From NCBI RefSeq assembly GCF_001718795.1, contig NZ_CP013438.1, positions 310,001-374,000 on the forward strand: 64,000 nucleotides of DNA, read 5' to 3'. This stretch comes from Burkholderia latens. GTDB taxonomy: Bacteria > Pseudomonadota > Gammaproteobacteria > Burkholderiales > Burkholderiaceae. Below are positions 31,572 through 39,616 of this stretch, piece by piece; the stretch's first letter is position 1, and each line of letters starts with the position of its first letter. Made by a program: the position numbers and the translations under genes. The notes beneath the pieces were generated by a model. It was given only the letters and a program-made list of their open reading frames with translations. It had not been told where the DNA came from and did not search any database.

Positions 31572-33374
31572 TCACGCGTTCGTTCGCGACGCCCTCGTTC
31601 CTTCATGCGCAATCGCCACATGCGCGGACCCCACCGGAATATCCACCTCCACCGTCGTTCCTTCGCCGAGCGTCGTGTCGATGCGCAGCGTGCCGCCGAC
31701 GAGATATGCGCGCTCGCGCAGCCCGACCAGCCCGAACGATCCCGACTTGCGCGGCGCGCCCGGATCGAAACCCGCGCCGTCGTCGCGAATCGTCAGCGCG
31801 ATCGTCTCGTCCCGATAAAGGAGTTCGACGGTCGCGCATGACGCCGCCGCGTGCCGCGCGACGTTCGCGAGCGCTTCCTGCGCGATGCGGAACACGGCCG
31901 TCGCATACGGTTCGTCGAGGTGCAGCTCGCCCGGCTCGACGTGCAGCGTGCACGCCATTCCGTGACGGTGCCGGAAATTTTCCACGAGCCATTGCATCGC
32001 AGCCGCGAACCCGAGATCGTCGAGCATCAGCGGGCGCAGATCGGATGCGATGCGCCGCGTGGCCGTCACCGCGCCGCGCGCGAGCGCGTGCATCGCGGCG
32101 ATCTTGCGTGCAAGCGGCGCGTCGTCCTGCGGCACGTGATCGAGCAGCCATTCGAGATCGTTCTTCAGCGTCGCGAGCGTCTGCGCGAGTTCGTCGTGCA
32201 GTTCGCGCGCGATGCGGCGTTGTTCGGCCTCGCGCGCGCTCGCGCTGATCGCCGCGATCTCGCGCAGCTCCTCGCGCGACGCCTTCAGCGCGCGTTCGGC
32301 ACGTACGCGTTCCTCGACTTCGCGCCGCAGGTCGCGGTTCGACGCGCTCAACTGCGCGGTGCGCGCGGCGACGCGCTGTTCGAGCCGTTCGTTCGCGTCG
32401 TTCAGCTGCGCGCTCTTCTGCACGACGAGCAGATGCTGGTAGCGCGCGCCGGCGAGCGCACGCACCGTCTGCGCATGCAAGCGGCCGTTCTCGAACAGCA
32501 GCGCGAACAGCACGATGCCCGACGCGACGAGACCGTAGGTGCGGCCAGCGTAGAAGCCGAGATCGAAGCGCCCGTGGTTCAGCATCGACGCCAGCGCAAT
32601 GTCGAACAGCCATGCGACCAGCACGATCATCACCCACAGGTCGAGCACCGAATGGCGTCGCCGCTGTCGCCACATCAGCACGAGCGCGCCGAGGTTCAGC
32701 GTCCATACGACGACGATCGCGTCGGTCATCGTCGGCGTCATCCGGTTGCCTTGCATGATCCGCGGCAGCAAATCGTGACCGGCGGTGGCCAGTAGCGCGA
32801 GCGCGGCGGTCGCGCCGCCCGTCAGCACGATGCACAGCACGATCGGAATCGCGGCGCGGCGCTGCTCGCGCGACGGCGGCCGCGCGCGCGGCGCCGTGCG
32901 CAGCAGCACGTATGCGGCGACCGCCAGCGGAAAGCCGCCGTGCCAGAACAGATAGAGCCACGCGGTGGTCTGTTCGCCCGCGCCGAGCAGGCCCGTTGGC
33001 GTGAACAGCCCCGGAAAGGTCAGCATGTGCGTGCCGGCCATGAAACCGGTGAACAGGTAGCCGCCCGCGAGCGCGAGCAGCGATTTCTCGCGCAGGATCG
33101 CGTACTGGCCGAGCAGCAGGCCGGCCGTCACCATGTCGTTGACGACGATCGCCGACTGATACACGGGAATGAAGCCCCACACGCGAGCAAGCGGCATGCC
33201 GGCGAATGGCGCGACGGCGACGAAGATCAGCGCCGAAACGATCACCGTCGCGAGCGCGAGCCGCCGCTCGCGCCGCCCGGGCGGCAGCGACGACATGAAC
33301 AGCAGCGACGGGTCCTGCGCATCGTCATCGTCGTCGCCGGTCGGGGCGGGCGGGAAGCGGAATGCGGCCATCAT
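31572..33374 (-). CDS. Membrane sensor histidine kinase, NarX/DegS type with MASE-like input
   Basis: 600 aa. Residues about 37-295 hold eight or so hydrophobic segments (VWGFIPVYQSAIVVNDMVTAGLLLGQY), resembling the MASE4 integral membrane sensor. A coiled coil (about 318-385) follows, then the HisKA_3 site H393 (RRIARELHDELAQTL) and an ATPase domain with NVARHA and DDGAGF. The start overlaps the RR stop by ATGA, so the two are translationally coupled. The signal is unknown. Confidence 0.88.
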   Translation of the reverse strand: MMAAFRFPPAPTGDDDDDAQDPSLLFMSSLPPGRRERRLALATVIVSALIFVAVAPFAGMPLARVWGFIPVYQSAIVVNDMVTAGLLLGQYAILREKSLLALAGGYLFTGFMAGTHMLTFPGLFTPTGLLGAGEQTTAWLYLFWHGGFPLAVAAYVLLRTAPRARPPSREQRRAAIPIVLCIVLTGGATAALALLATAGHDLLPRIMQGNRMTPTMTDAIVVVWTLNLGALVLMWRQRRRHSVLDLWVMIVLVAWLFDIALASMLNHGRFDLGFYAGRTYGLVASGIVLFALLFENGRLHAQTVRALAGARYQHLLVVQKSAQLNDANERLEQRVAARTAQLSASNRDLRREVEERVRAERALKASREELREIAAISASAREAEQRRIARELHDELAQTLATLKNDLEWLLDHVPQDDAPLARKIAAMHALARGAVTATRRIASDLRPLMLDDLGFAAAMQWLVENFRHRHGMACTLHVEPGELHLDEPYATAVFRIAQEALANVARHAAASCATVELLYRDETIALTIRDDGAGFDPGAPRKSGSFGLVGLRERAYLVGGTLRIDTTLGEGTTVEVDIPVGSAHVAIAHEGTRASRTNA

Positions 33375-34018
33375 GCGTCGTCGACGCCGAGGTCGAGATC
33401 GTGACGCGCCGCATAGCGGACCAGCGCAGCTTCGTGCGGCAGGTCCATCTTCTCGAGGATGCGGGTTTTGTAGGTACTGACCGTCTTCGCGCTCAGTGTG
33501 AGATCCGATGCGATCCGCGTGATCGTCTGGCCGGCGACGATGCGGCGCATCACGTCGAGCTCGCGCGCCGACAGCCGTTCGTGCGGCAGCATGTCGGCCG
33601 GTGTGCGCAACGTGCGAGCGAGGCTTTCGGCCGCCGACGCGCTCACGTAGACGCCGCCGGCCGCGACCTTGATGACGGCCTCGACCAGCCCGGCGGTCGC
33701 GCTGTCCTTCGTCAGGTAGCCGGTCGCGCCGGCCTTGAACGCGCGCGCCGCGTACTGCGTCTCCGCGTGCATGGTCAGCACGAGCATCCGCAGCGCCGGG
33801 ACGTGCGTCTTGATCAGCCGGATCAGCTCGATGCCGGTCGGCCCGGGCATCGACAAGTCGAGCAGCAGCACGTCGGCGGCGCGGCTTTCGGCCAGCGCGA
33901 GCGTGGCAGCGCCATCGCTCGCCTCGCCGACGACTTCGAAGCCGCCGGCCGTTTCCAGGATGTGACGCAGTCCGTCCCGCATGACTGCGTGATCGTCAGC
34001 CAGAATTACCCTGATCAT
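33371..34018 (-). CDS. NarL/FixJ-family response regulator
   Basis: 215 aa. Receiver with DD at 8-9, phosphorylation site D54 (LLLDLSMPG) and K in LTKDSATAG. LuxR-type helix-turn-helix at about 148-205 (LSARELDVMRRIVAGQTITRIASDLTLSAKTVSTYKTRILEKM). First gene of a two-gene operon with the membrane kinase, upstream of an AT-rich divergent region. Confidence 0.9.
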   Translation of the reverse strand: MIRVILADDHAVMRDGLRHILETAGGFEVVGEASDGAATLALAESRAADVLLLDLSMPGPTGIELIRLIKTHVPALRMLVLTMHAETQYAARAFKAGATGYLTKDSATAGLVEAVIKVAAGGVYVSASAAESLARTLRTPADMLPHERLSARELDVMRRIVAGQTITRIASDLTLSAKTVSTYKTRILEKMDLPHEAALVRYAARHDLDLGVDDA

Positions 34019-34327
34019 CTAGCGTTCCTCTTCGGGATGGCGTCGCGGGCTGTCCTGCCGGTTGCCGCCGCGACCGTTCTTCTGATCAATATATTCCGCC
34101 GAAGCGGGAAATGGTGGATCTGAAGGAAATTTTTGAGATATATCGGCGGTGAATGTGTCGTCAAAGGAAATAGTCCGCCCGAAAACCGTCCCGCCCGAAG
34201 CGCCAGACCGGGCGGCCCTCAGTGCCGGCGGGCCTTCCCTGGCCGGAGGCGGCGCCTCGCGGTCGGCGCCGATTCGGAGATAAACTGGTGCTCGATTGCA
34301 CCGTTTCCGAACGCAGGAGCCTGCACG
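34019..34327. other. Divergent promoter region between the NarL-type regulator and HExxH gene
   Basis: 309 bp with no gene. The first half (about 34080-34150) is AT-rich for this genome (ATCAATATATTCC, GAGATATATCGG) and likely contains the leftward regulator promoter. The second half is normal GC-rich DNA leading to the gene at 34328. Confidence 0.5.
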
Positions 34328-34780
34328 ATGATCGACCTCGCCGAGATACTGCCTTCCGTGCTGCCAGACGTCGTCGCGTGGGCCGGCGCGCAGGCGGCGC
34401 ACGGGATCGCAAGCGGCGTGCCGCTGACGCCCGCGCAGGCAGACGACGCGCGCACCGTGGGCGTCGCGCAGCCGGAGCGGATCCGCGTCGTGATCGCCGA
34501 CCGGCTCCCGTTTCCGGACACGCCGGCGCTGGGCGCGATCGCGCGCGACACGGGGCTGCTGGCGCCCGGAACGATCGGCCTCACGCTCGGCCACGCCGTG
34601 TTCGTGCTTCGCGGTCACGGCACGCGACGCTTGCTTACCCATGAATTCCGCCATGTTCACCAGTACGAGGCAGCCGGGTCGATCCGTGCATTTCTCGCGC
34701 GCTATTTGCACGAGATTGCAACGGTCGGCTATCACGACGCGCCGCTCGAAGCCGACGCGCGGCAGCACGAGTTCGACTGA
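34328..34780 (+). CDS. Small HExxH-motif (zincin-like) protein
   Basis: 150 aa. The sequence THEFRHVHQYEAAG contains H-E-x-x-H, and a later acidic segment (PLEADARQHEFD) could give a third ligand, the pattern of DUF4157-like zincins. No signal peptide. ATG 34328 has CAGGAG upstream. A metalloprotease function is possible but unproven; without the motif it would be called hypothetical. It precedes the DedA-fusion gene by 102 bp in the same direction. Confidence 0.6.
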   Translation: MIDLAEILPSVLPDVVAWAGAQAAHGIASGVPLTPAQADDARTVGVAQPERIRVVIADRLPFPDTPALGAIARDTGLLAPGTIGLTLGHAVFVLRGHGTRRLLTHEFRHVHQYEAAGSIRAFLARYLHEIATVGYHDAPLEADARQHEFD

Positions 34781-34882
34781 CGCCGCCGGCTGCCGCGAAC
34801 ACGTGCTCGTTCCGGTGAACGCTTCCGACGCCACTGCCGGGCCGGGGCACGCGCCCGGCGCGGTCACGCCGCGCGGCCCGCG

Positions 34883-36898
34883 ATGAGCGAGACGATTCAC
34901 GCGTGGCTCGGGGCGATCGGTGCGCATCCGGCGCTCGTGTTGGCGATCGTGTTCGCCACTGCCTGCGCGGAGGCGATCGCGCTGATCGGCACGGTCGTGC
35001 CGGCGGGGGCCGTGATGTTCGCGGCCGGCACGCTGATCGGCGCGGGGGCGCTCGACGCGTGGACGACGATCGGGGTCGCGGCCGCCGGCGCAATCGCCGG
35101 CGACGGGATCAGCTACGAGCTCGGACGGCGCTACCGCGGCGCGATCCGCAACGGCTGGGTCAGGTTCGGTTACGCGGACGCCTATGCGCGCGGCGAGCAG
35201 TTCGTGCTGCGCCACGGGATGAAGAGCATCGTGCTCGCGCGCTTTCTGGCCCCGGTGCGCGCGGTCGTGCCGGTCGTGGTCGGCTGCGCGACGCTGCCGC
35301 GCCGGTCGTTCTATCCGGTCAACGTCGTGTCGGCGCTGATCTGGGCGCCCGTGCACGTCGCGCCCGGCGTCCTGTTCGGTGCGTCGGCCGCACTTGCCGC
35401 GGCGATCAGCGTGCGGGTCGCCGCGATCCTGCTGGTCGTGGCCGCGCTGGTTGCGCTAGTGTGGATCGGCGTGCGGGTCGCACTGCGCCGCGGCTGGCCG
35501 TTGCTGTGCCGCGCGGCCGGCGCGGCTGTGCATGCGTGCGTGCGCCGCTGGCCGCGCTTCGGTGCGCGGCTGCACGACGCCATCGTGAAGGTGCGCCGCC
35601 TGCCAGGCGCGGTGCCGGCGTTCGCGCTGCTGTTCGTCGGCTGCGTGTGGCTGTTCGCCGGCATCGTGCAGGACGTCGTCGCGAACGATCCGCTGATGCA
35701 TGCCGACATCGCGCTCTATGCGTTTCTGCAGAGCCTGCGCACGCCGCCCGTCGATGCGACGATGCGTGCGCTCGCGGTGCTGCACGGTCACGATACGGGG
35801 CTGATCGTCGCGGCCGCGTTTCTCGTGTGGCTGATGATCCATCGTTGCTGGTGGACGTCCGCCTGGTGGCTCGGCACGATCGGCATAGCGGTCGTGCTCG
35901 TGCCCGCGTTCGCCGGCATGCCCGGCACGACGCCCGCGAGCCTGCCGCCCGGCGCGCCGCACGTGCCGCTGCCCGACGCCGATGCGGCGTTCGCGATACT
36001 CGCGAGCAGCGGCATCGGCTGGGTGCTGACGCGCGACCGGCCCGCGCTGTGGCGCATTCCGGTCGTGACGGCGGTGGTGCTGTGGATCGTGCTCGGCGGC
36101 TTCGCGCGGCTGTACGTCGGCGACACGTGGCTGTCGGGACTGCTCGGCGGATGGAGCCTCGGCCTCGCATGGTTCGCGGTGCTGGCGGGTGCCTATGCGT
36201 ACTGGCACGTGCGCGAGCACGTCCAGCCGCGCGGCGCACTCGTCGCCGTGCTCGTCGTGCTCGCGACGGCCGGCGTGTGGACGGTGCCTGCACAATGGCA
36301 GCTCGATCGCGCGGCGCGTCCGCACGTGGGCGACGTCGTCGCGATGACCGTCGATCAGTGGCTGCGCGATGGCTGGCAGCGCGTGCCGGCGTGGCGCAGC
36401 GAGATCGGCGGCGATCGCGAGGAATATCTGCCGCTGCAATGGTGCGCGACGTCGGACACGCTCGATCGTCATCTCGCGCTCGCCGGCTGGCAACGCGCGA
36501 CGCCGTGGTCGCCCGCGACTGCGCTGCGCTGGCTGTTGCCGCAGGCGCCGGCCGACGCATTGCCGGTGCTGCCGCGCTACACGCACGGCGAGAGCACGCG
36601 CCGCGTGTTCGTGCGCACCGATCCGGCGCACCCGGACAGTCGGCTCGTGCTGCGGTTATGGCGGTATCCGTACGTGCTGCAGGATGCGCTCGGGACGCGG
36701 CCGCTGTGGTATGGCGCGCTCTATCGCGAGACGCTGCATCGGCCCGCGCGACTGATGACGTTCGTGCGCTCTGCGACCCTCGACGATGCGGCGACGATCG
36801 CGCACGCGTTGAACGTCGAGCCGAAGATCGAGCAGCCGCCAGCGGGGATGAGCGCGGCGCCGCGTGCGATGGTGCTCGTCTGGATGGTGCAGCCTTGA
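34883..36898 (+). CDS. DedA / PAP2-like / LssY C-terminal fusion membrane protein
   Basis: 671 aa. DedA domain (about 15-200: ALIGTVVPAGAVMFAAGTLIGAG, GDGISYELGRRY, FLAPVRAVVPVVVGCATLPRRSFYPVNVVSALIW). A PAP2-like membrane domain (about 240-455) follows, then a soluble LssY-type domain to the end. The PAP2 catalytic motifs are degraded: where PSGH is expected there is SSGI (375-378), and where the SRxxxxxH signature is expected there is AR then D (R409, D414), so both catalytic histidines seem absent. The DedA part probably moves undecaprenyl phosphate or phospholipids; phosphatase activity is doubtful. Confidence 0.82.
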   Translation: MSETIHAWLGAIGAHPALVLAIVFATACAEAIALIGTVVPAGAVMFAAGTLIGAGALDAWTTIGVAAAGAIAGDGISYELGRRYRGAIRNGWVRFGYADAYARGEQFVLRHGMKSIVLARFLAPVRAVVPVVVGCATLPRRSFYPVNVVSALIWAPVHVAPGVLFGASAALAAAISVRVAAILLVVAALVALVWIGVRVALRRGWPLLCRAAGAAVHACVRRWPRFGARLHDAIVKVRRLPGAVPAFALLFVGCVWLFAGIVQDVVANDPLMHADIALYAFLQSLRTPPVDATMRALAVLHGHDTGLIVAAAFLVWLMIHRCWWTSAWWLGTIGIAVVLVPAFAGMPGTTPASLPPGAPHVPLPDADAAFAILASSGIGWVLTRDRPALWRIPVVTAVVLWIVLGGFARLYVGDTWLSGLLGGWSLGLAWFAVLAGAYAYWHVREHVQPRGALVAVLVVLATAGVWTVPAQWQLDRAARPHVGDVVAMTVDQWLRDGWQRVPAWRSEIGGDREEYLPLQWCATSDTLDRHLALAGWQRATPWSPATALRWLLPQAPADALPVLPRYTHGESTRRVFVRTDPAHPDSRLVLRLWRYPYVLQDALGTRPLWYGALYRETLHRPARLMTFVRSATLDDAATIAHALNVEPKIEQPPAGMSAAPRAMVLVWMVQP

Positions 36899-36939
36899 TC
36901 CGTGGGGCGTGATGCGTGCGACGGCCGGGACGGTTGCGC

Positions 36940-37105
36940 AGGGACGACGGGCAGGCGCAGCCCGACCGTCTTGAGCACCGCGAGCAGCGTTTTGAGCGTG
37001 GGTTGCCGTTCGGCGACAGCGTGCGCTACAGCGATTCGCGGCCGATGCCGGCTTCGGCCGCGAGATAGCGACGTGGCCGGCTCAGGTGACGGATGGCGCC
37101 GATGA
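36940..37105 (-). pseudogene. Relic of an addiction-module antidote (HigA-like) gene
   Basis: Read leftward, the DNA gives AAEAGIGRESL, then a TAG stop (37026-37028) where the family has Tyr, RTLSPNGNP, then after a single-base shift near 37001, TLKTLLAVLKTVGLRL. In family terms this spells the C-terminal half of a toxin-antitoxin antidote (usual form: GRESLYKALSxxGNPxxxTLLKVLxALGLRL). No start, no intact frame and no toxin gene remain. Confidence 0.65.
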
Positions 37106-37400
37106 AGCGAACGGGCACGACGGGACAACCGGCTGGTCGAGACGAAGCGCAATGCAGGCGGTGCACGGGAATGTGCCCGGCGCGCACGATGGCGGTTCGG
37201 CCGAACGGCCGATCTCATTGGCGTGTACGGCACGTTTGTCGATCGCGCGGGCAGCCGTACGTGCGGCAATCGTGGCGGCAGTCGCCGGATCGACCGACAA
37301 GGGCGTTTCTGGCACCATCGCGCGCTATGCGCGGCACGCGGCGCCAGCGCTCCGACGCCGCTTCAATCCCGCTTCAATTCCTCGACTCGCAAGGACTCGC

Positions 37401-37910
37401 ATGATCACGCTTCGCCCGATGACCGAAGACGACTTCCTCCGCTTCTGGCCCACGTACCGCGCGATCGTCGCCGCGCAGGAGACCTACGCATTCGATCCCG
37501 CGCCGACGCGCGAAGCGGCGCGCGCGATCTGGCTCGACGCGCCGCTCTGCACGTGGGTGGCGGAAGAGGACGGCGTGCTGCTCGGTTCGTACTTTCTGAA
37601 GGCGAACGCGGCCGGGCCCGGCAATCACGTGTGCAATTGCGGCTATATGGTCGACGCAGCCGCGCGCGGCAAGGGCGTCGCCCGGTTGATGTGCGAGCAC
37701 TCGCAGCAGGTCGCGCGCGAGCGCGGCTTCCTCGCGATGCAGTTCAACTCGGTGGTCGCGACGAACGAGGTGGCGGTTGCGCTGTGGCGGAAGCTCGGCT
37801 TCGACGTCGTCGGCCGTTTGCCGCGCGCGTATCGTCACGCGCGGCTCGGCTTCGTCGATTGCCTCGTGATGTACAAGTGGCTCGGCGACGCGGCAGCTGC
37901 CGACGCCTGA
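37401..37910 (+). CDS. GNAT-family N-acetyltransferase
   Basis: 169 aa. ITLRPMTEDDFLRFWPTYRAIV is a standard GNAT N-terminus; the acetyl-CoA loop is DAAARGKGVARLMCEHSQ (motif A) and ATNEVAVALWRKLGFDVVGRLPRA the C-terminal part. AAGGA precedes ATG 37401. Substrate unknown. It is convergent with the M29-like gene, 8 bp between stops, and could modify that system's product, but there is no direct evidence. Confidence 0.87.
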   Translation: MITLRPMTEDDFLRFWPTYRAIVAAQETYAFDPAPTREAARAIWLDAPLCTWVAEEDGVLLGSYFLKANAAGPGNHVCNCGYMVDAAARGKGVARLMCEHSQQVARERGFLAMQFNSVVATNEVAVALWRKLGFDVVGRLPRAYRHARLGFVDCLVMYKWLGDAAAADA

Positions 37911-37918
37911 TTCCCGGG

Positions 37919-38872
37919 TCAGACGGCGAACGCGCCGTCGAACACGATCCGCTCGTCGAACGCGAGCGTGCCGCGCGCGAAGATCAAATCGAGGTGGTGG
38001 CTGCCGTTCGCGCCGCCGCCGAGACCGAGGTGCAGGCCCGGGTGGCGTTCCTCGAAGCCGGCGTTGCGGCCGTACAGCCTGCGGATCCCGACGTTCGTGC
38101 CGATGCCGAATTCCTCTATGCGCCGGTGGTTTTCATGCCGGTCGAGATAGGTCGCGAAGTCGCGCCGGAAGCCGGGGTCGTCGCTGTCGAAATCGACGAT
38201 CAGGCTGTCCTCGACATGCAGCGTCGCGAGCCGCTCTGCGACACGGTACTTGATCGCGAACGGCACGGTGCCGAGAAACGTGCCGCTGAACACGATCGAG
38301 CCGCGCAAATCGGTGACGTGCGTCGCAATCTCGCCGGGCACAACGTCCAGATTGCCCATCCCGTCGACGCTCGTCCATTTCTGGTCCGGCGCGAGCGAGC
38401 CGGTCAGCGTGTTGCCGGCTTCGTCGATGAAGTGAAGCTGCGACGCTCGCGCCGCGGCTTCGATCAGGCGGCCGTTGCGCGCGGCGATGTCGTCGAGCGA
38501 TTCGGCGAACGCCTCGTCGAGATGCGGGCCGTAATCCTTGAACAGCACGGATTTGTTCCAGTGCTCGACAATCGCCGGCCGGATTGCGGCAAGGAACGGC
38601 GGCCCGCTCGGCGACGGCGTCGGCAGGCAAGACGAGTCGTACAGCAGCACGAAGAGATCCGCGTGCGCGAGCGCGGCGGCGATGTCGGCGGGCGGCGTGC
38701 TTTCCAGGCAGAGGGTGATCGCGTCGAGCGAGTCGGGCAGCGCGGAAAACGCGCGCAGTGCGGTGTCGCGGTTGCGGGTGTCGTAGCCGACCAGCAGCTT
38801 GCCCGTCTCGCCGCGTGCGAGCTTGTCGCGCAGCGCCGGATGGAAGCCCAGCGCGCGGTGCAGGTTCAGCAT
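37919..38872 (-). CDS. M29 aminopeptidase-T-fold metalloenzyme
   Basis: 317 aa. The C-terminal half carries the M29 metal-ligand pattern: PGE (E181) after the NLDVV strand, EFGIGTN (E254), HLGLGGG (H281) and HHLD (H293, D295). Known members are dinuclear aminopeptidases or the iron dioxygenase NicX, so cleavage or ring oxidation are both possible. It is shorter than typical aminopeptidase T (about 410 aa). ATG 38872 is chosen; in-frame extension upstream runs through the hairpin and is low-complexity. It directly follows the 40-aa peptide gene. Confidence 0.72.
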   Translation of the reverse strand: MLNLHRALGFHPALRDKLARGETGKLLVGYDTRNRDTALRAFSALPDSLDAITLCLESTPPADIAAALAHADLFVLLYDSSCLPTPSPSGPPFLAAIRPAIVEHWNKSVLFKDYGPHLDEAFAESLDDIAARNGRLIEAAARASQLHFIDEAGNTLTGSLAPDQKWTSVDGMGNLDVVPGEIATHVTDLRGSIVFSGTFLGTVPFAIKYRVAERLATLHVEDSLIVDFDSDDPGFRRDFATYLDRHENHRRIEEFGIGTNVGIRRLYGRNAGFEERHPGLHLGLGGGANGSHHLDLIFARGTLAFDERIVFDGAFAV

Positions 38873-38889
38873 GCGTGTCTCCGGAAGCG

Positions 38890-38913
38890 GCGGAAGGGCC
38901 GCAGCCCTTCCGC
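38890..38913 (-). terminator. Intercistronic 10-bp hairpin between the peptide and M29-like genes
   Basis: Arms GCGGAAGGGC and GCCCTTCCGC with a 4-nt loop, 17 bp after the peptide stop and 17 bp before the enzyme start. It lacks a U-run, so it would act as a partial attenuator or RNA stabiliser that keeps the peptide mRNA in excess, a common device after RiPP precursor genes. Confidence 0.6.
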
Positions 38914-38930
38914 GGGAACGGGCTGGCCGC

Positions 38931-39053
38931 TCAGACCGGCCAGAGCGCGGTGCCGAACGGCACCACGGCATCCTCGACCATCATGTCGACGGCCTCGGGG
39001 TGCGTGTCTTCCTTCATCCAGTCAAGCAATTCGATCTGCTGGGTTTCCTGCAT
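38931..39053 (-). CDS. 40-aa peptide, possible RiPP precursor
   Basis: ATG 39053 follows ACAGGAG by a good distance. The peptide starts MQETQQIELLDWMKEDTHPE, an acidic amphipathic stretch like a leader, and ends VVPFGTALWPV, a hydrophobic tail with aromatic residues and Pro-Val terminus. Composition is unlike high-GC shadow frames. It is first in a two-gene unit with the M29-like enzyme, has a hairpin behind it and two AT-rich palindromes in front. I recognise no family. A plain small regulatory protein is the alternative. Confidence 0.65.
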   Translation of the reverse strand: MQETQQIELLDWMKEDTHPEAVDMMVEDAVVPFGTALWPV

Positions 39054-39093
39054 GTCAATTCTCCTGTGATGAACAGCGATTCAACATGAAAGC

Positions 39094-39139
39094 GCGATAA
39101 AAAATTTATCGCCGCTCATTCGGTATTTTTTGAATACCG
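39094..39139. promoter_or_regulatory. Two adjacent AT-rich palindromes before the 40-aa peptide gene
   Basis: GCGATAAA-N3-TTTATCGC (39094-39112) and CGGTATT-N5-AATACCG (39121-39139), 41-86 bp upstream of the peptide start. A TTCAAA/GATAAA pair with about 18-bp spacing on the leftward strand overlaps them, so binding here would control the promoter. Confidence 0.65.
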
Positions 39140-39320
39140 GACGAGTGGCATCGATATTAGTCTGATGAATTTGCGAATGCAATGGACCGCAAGATTTTTA
39201 GCCGATGCGTGCTAAACACGCGGATTTTGGGGGCAATTTTGCGACGACAATGGATAAGCGAAGCGATATCGGCGCTGTTTTTTATCGAATATAGGGGACA
39301 TGTCGACTTAATCGATGCTT

Positions 39321-39335
39321 GGATTTTTTAAATCC
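39321..39335. promoter_or_regulatory. Short palindrome in the AT-rich region
   Basis: GGATTT-N3-AAATCC, about 280 bp before the MFS start and 270 bp from the peptide start. Possible third binding site or promoter element. Confidence 0.4.
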
Positions 39336-39616
39336 GAATCCAATTGCGCCGATCGTTTCGGTTTACGTGATGCGCCGGACGATGGACGCGCGGTTGCACC
39401 ACGCGGCACGCGCGACCGATTGCTGGCGACCGCGTGGCCGGCGGCGCGCGGCGGCATTTGAAAGTATCATCGGCCGATCGGCGCGCCGGCCCCGCAAACG
39501 CGATCGGCGCCCGCCAACAATCGGCCTGCGTATCGACGCCGCCGCGCGCTGTCGCGCCGCGCCGCCGCCGCCGGCCCGAGGCCGCACCGGCCGAGAACCA
39601 CGATGGAGACACCGCG

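Larger units (their letters stand above)
39054..39616. other. AT-rich divergent intergenic region
   Basis: 563 bp. The part from about 39060 to 39345 is far richer in A+T than anything nearby, with runs such as ATAAAAAATTTATC, TATTTTTTGAATA and GGATTTTTTAAATCC. This suits promoters under tight or H-NS-like control, or DNA of foreign origin. The rest (about 39350-39616) is GC-rich leader before the MFS gene with no supported frame. Confidence 0.65.

Noticed and set aside
36902..37400. Upstream extension of the acetyltransferase (start near 37086)
   Set aside because: GNAT fold begins at 37401 with its own ribosome site; upstream residues are shadow of the antitoxin relic and noncoding DNA.
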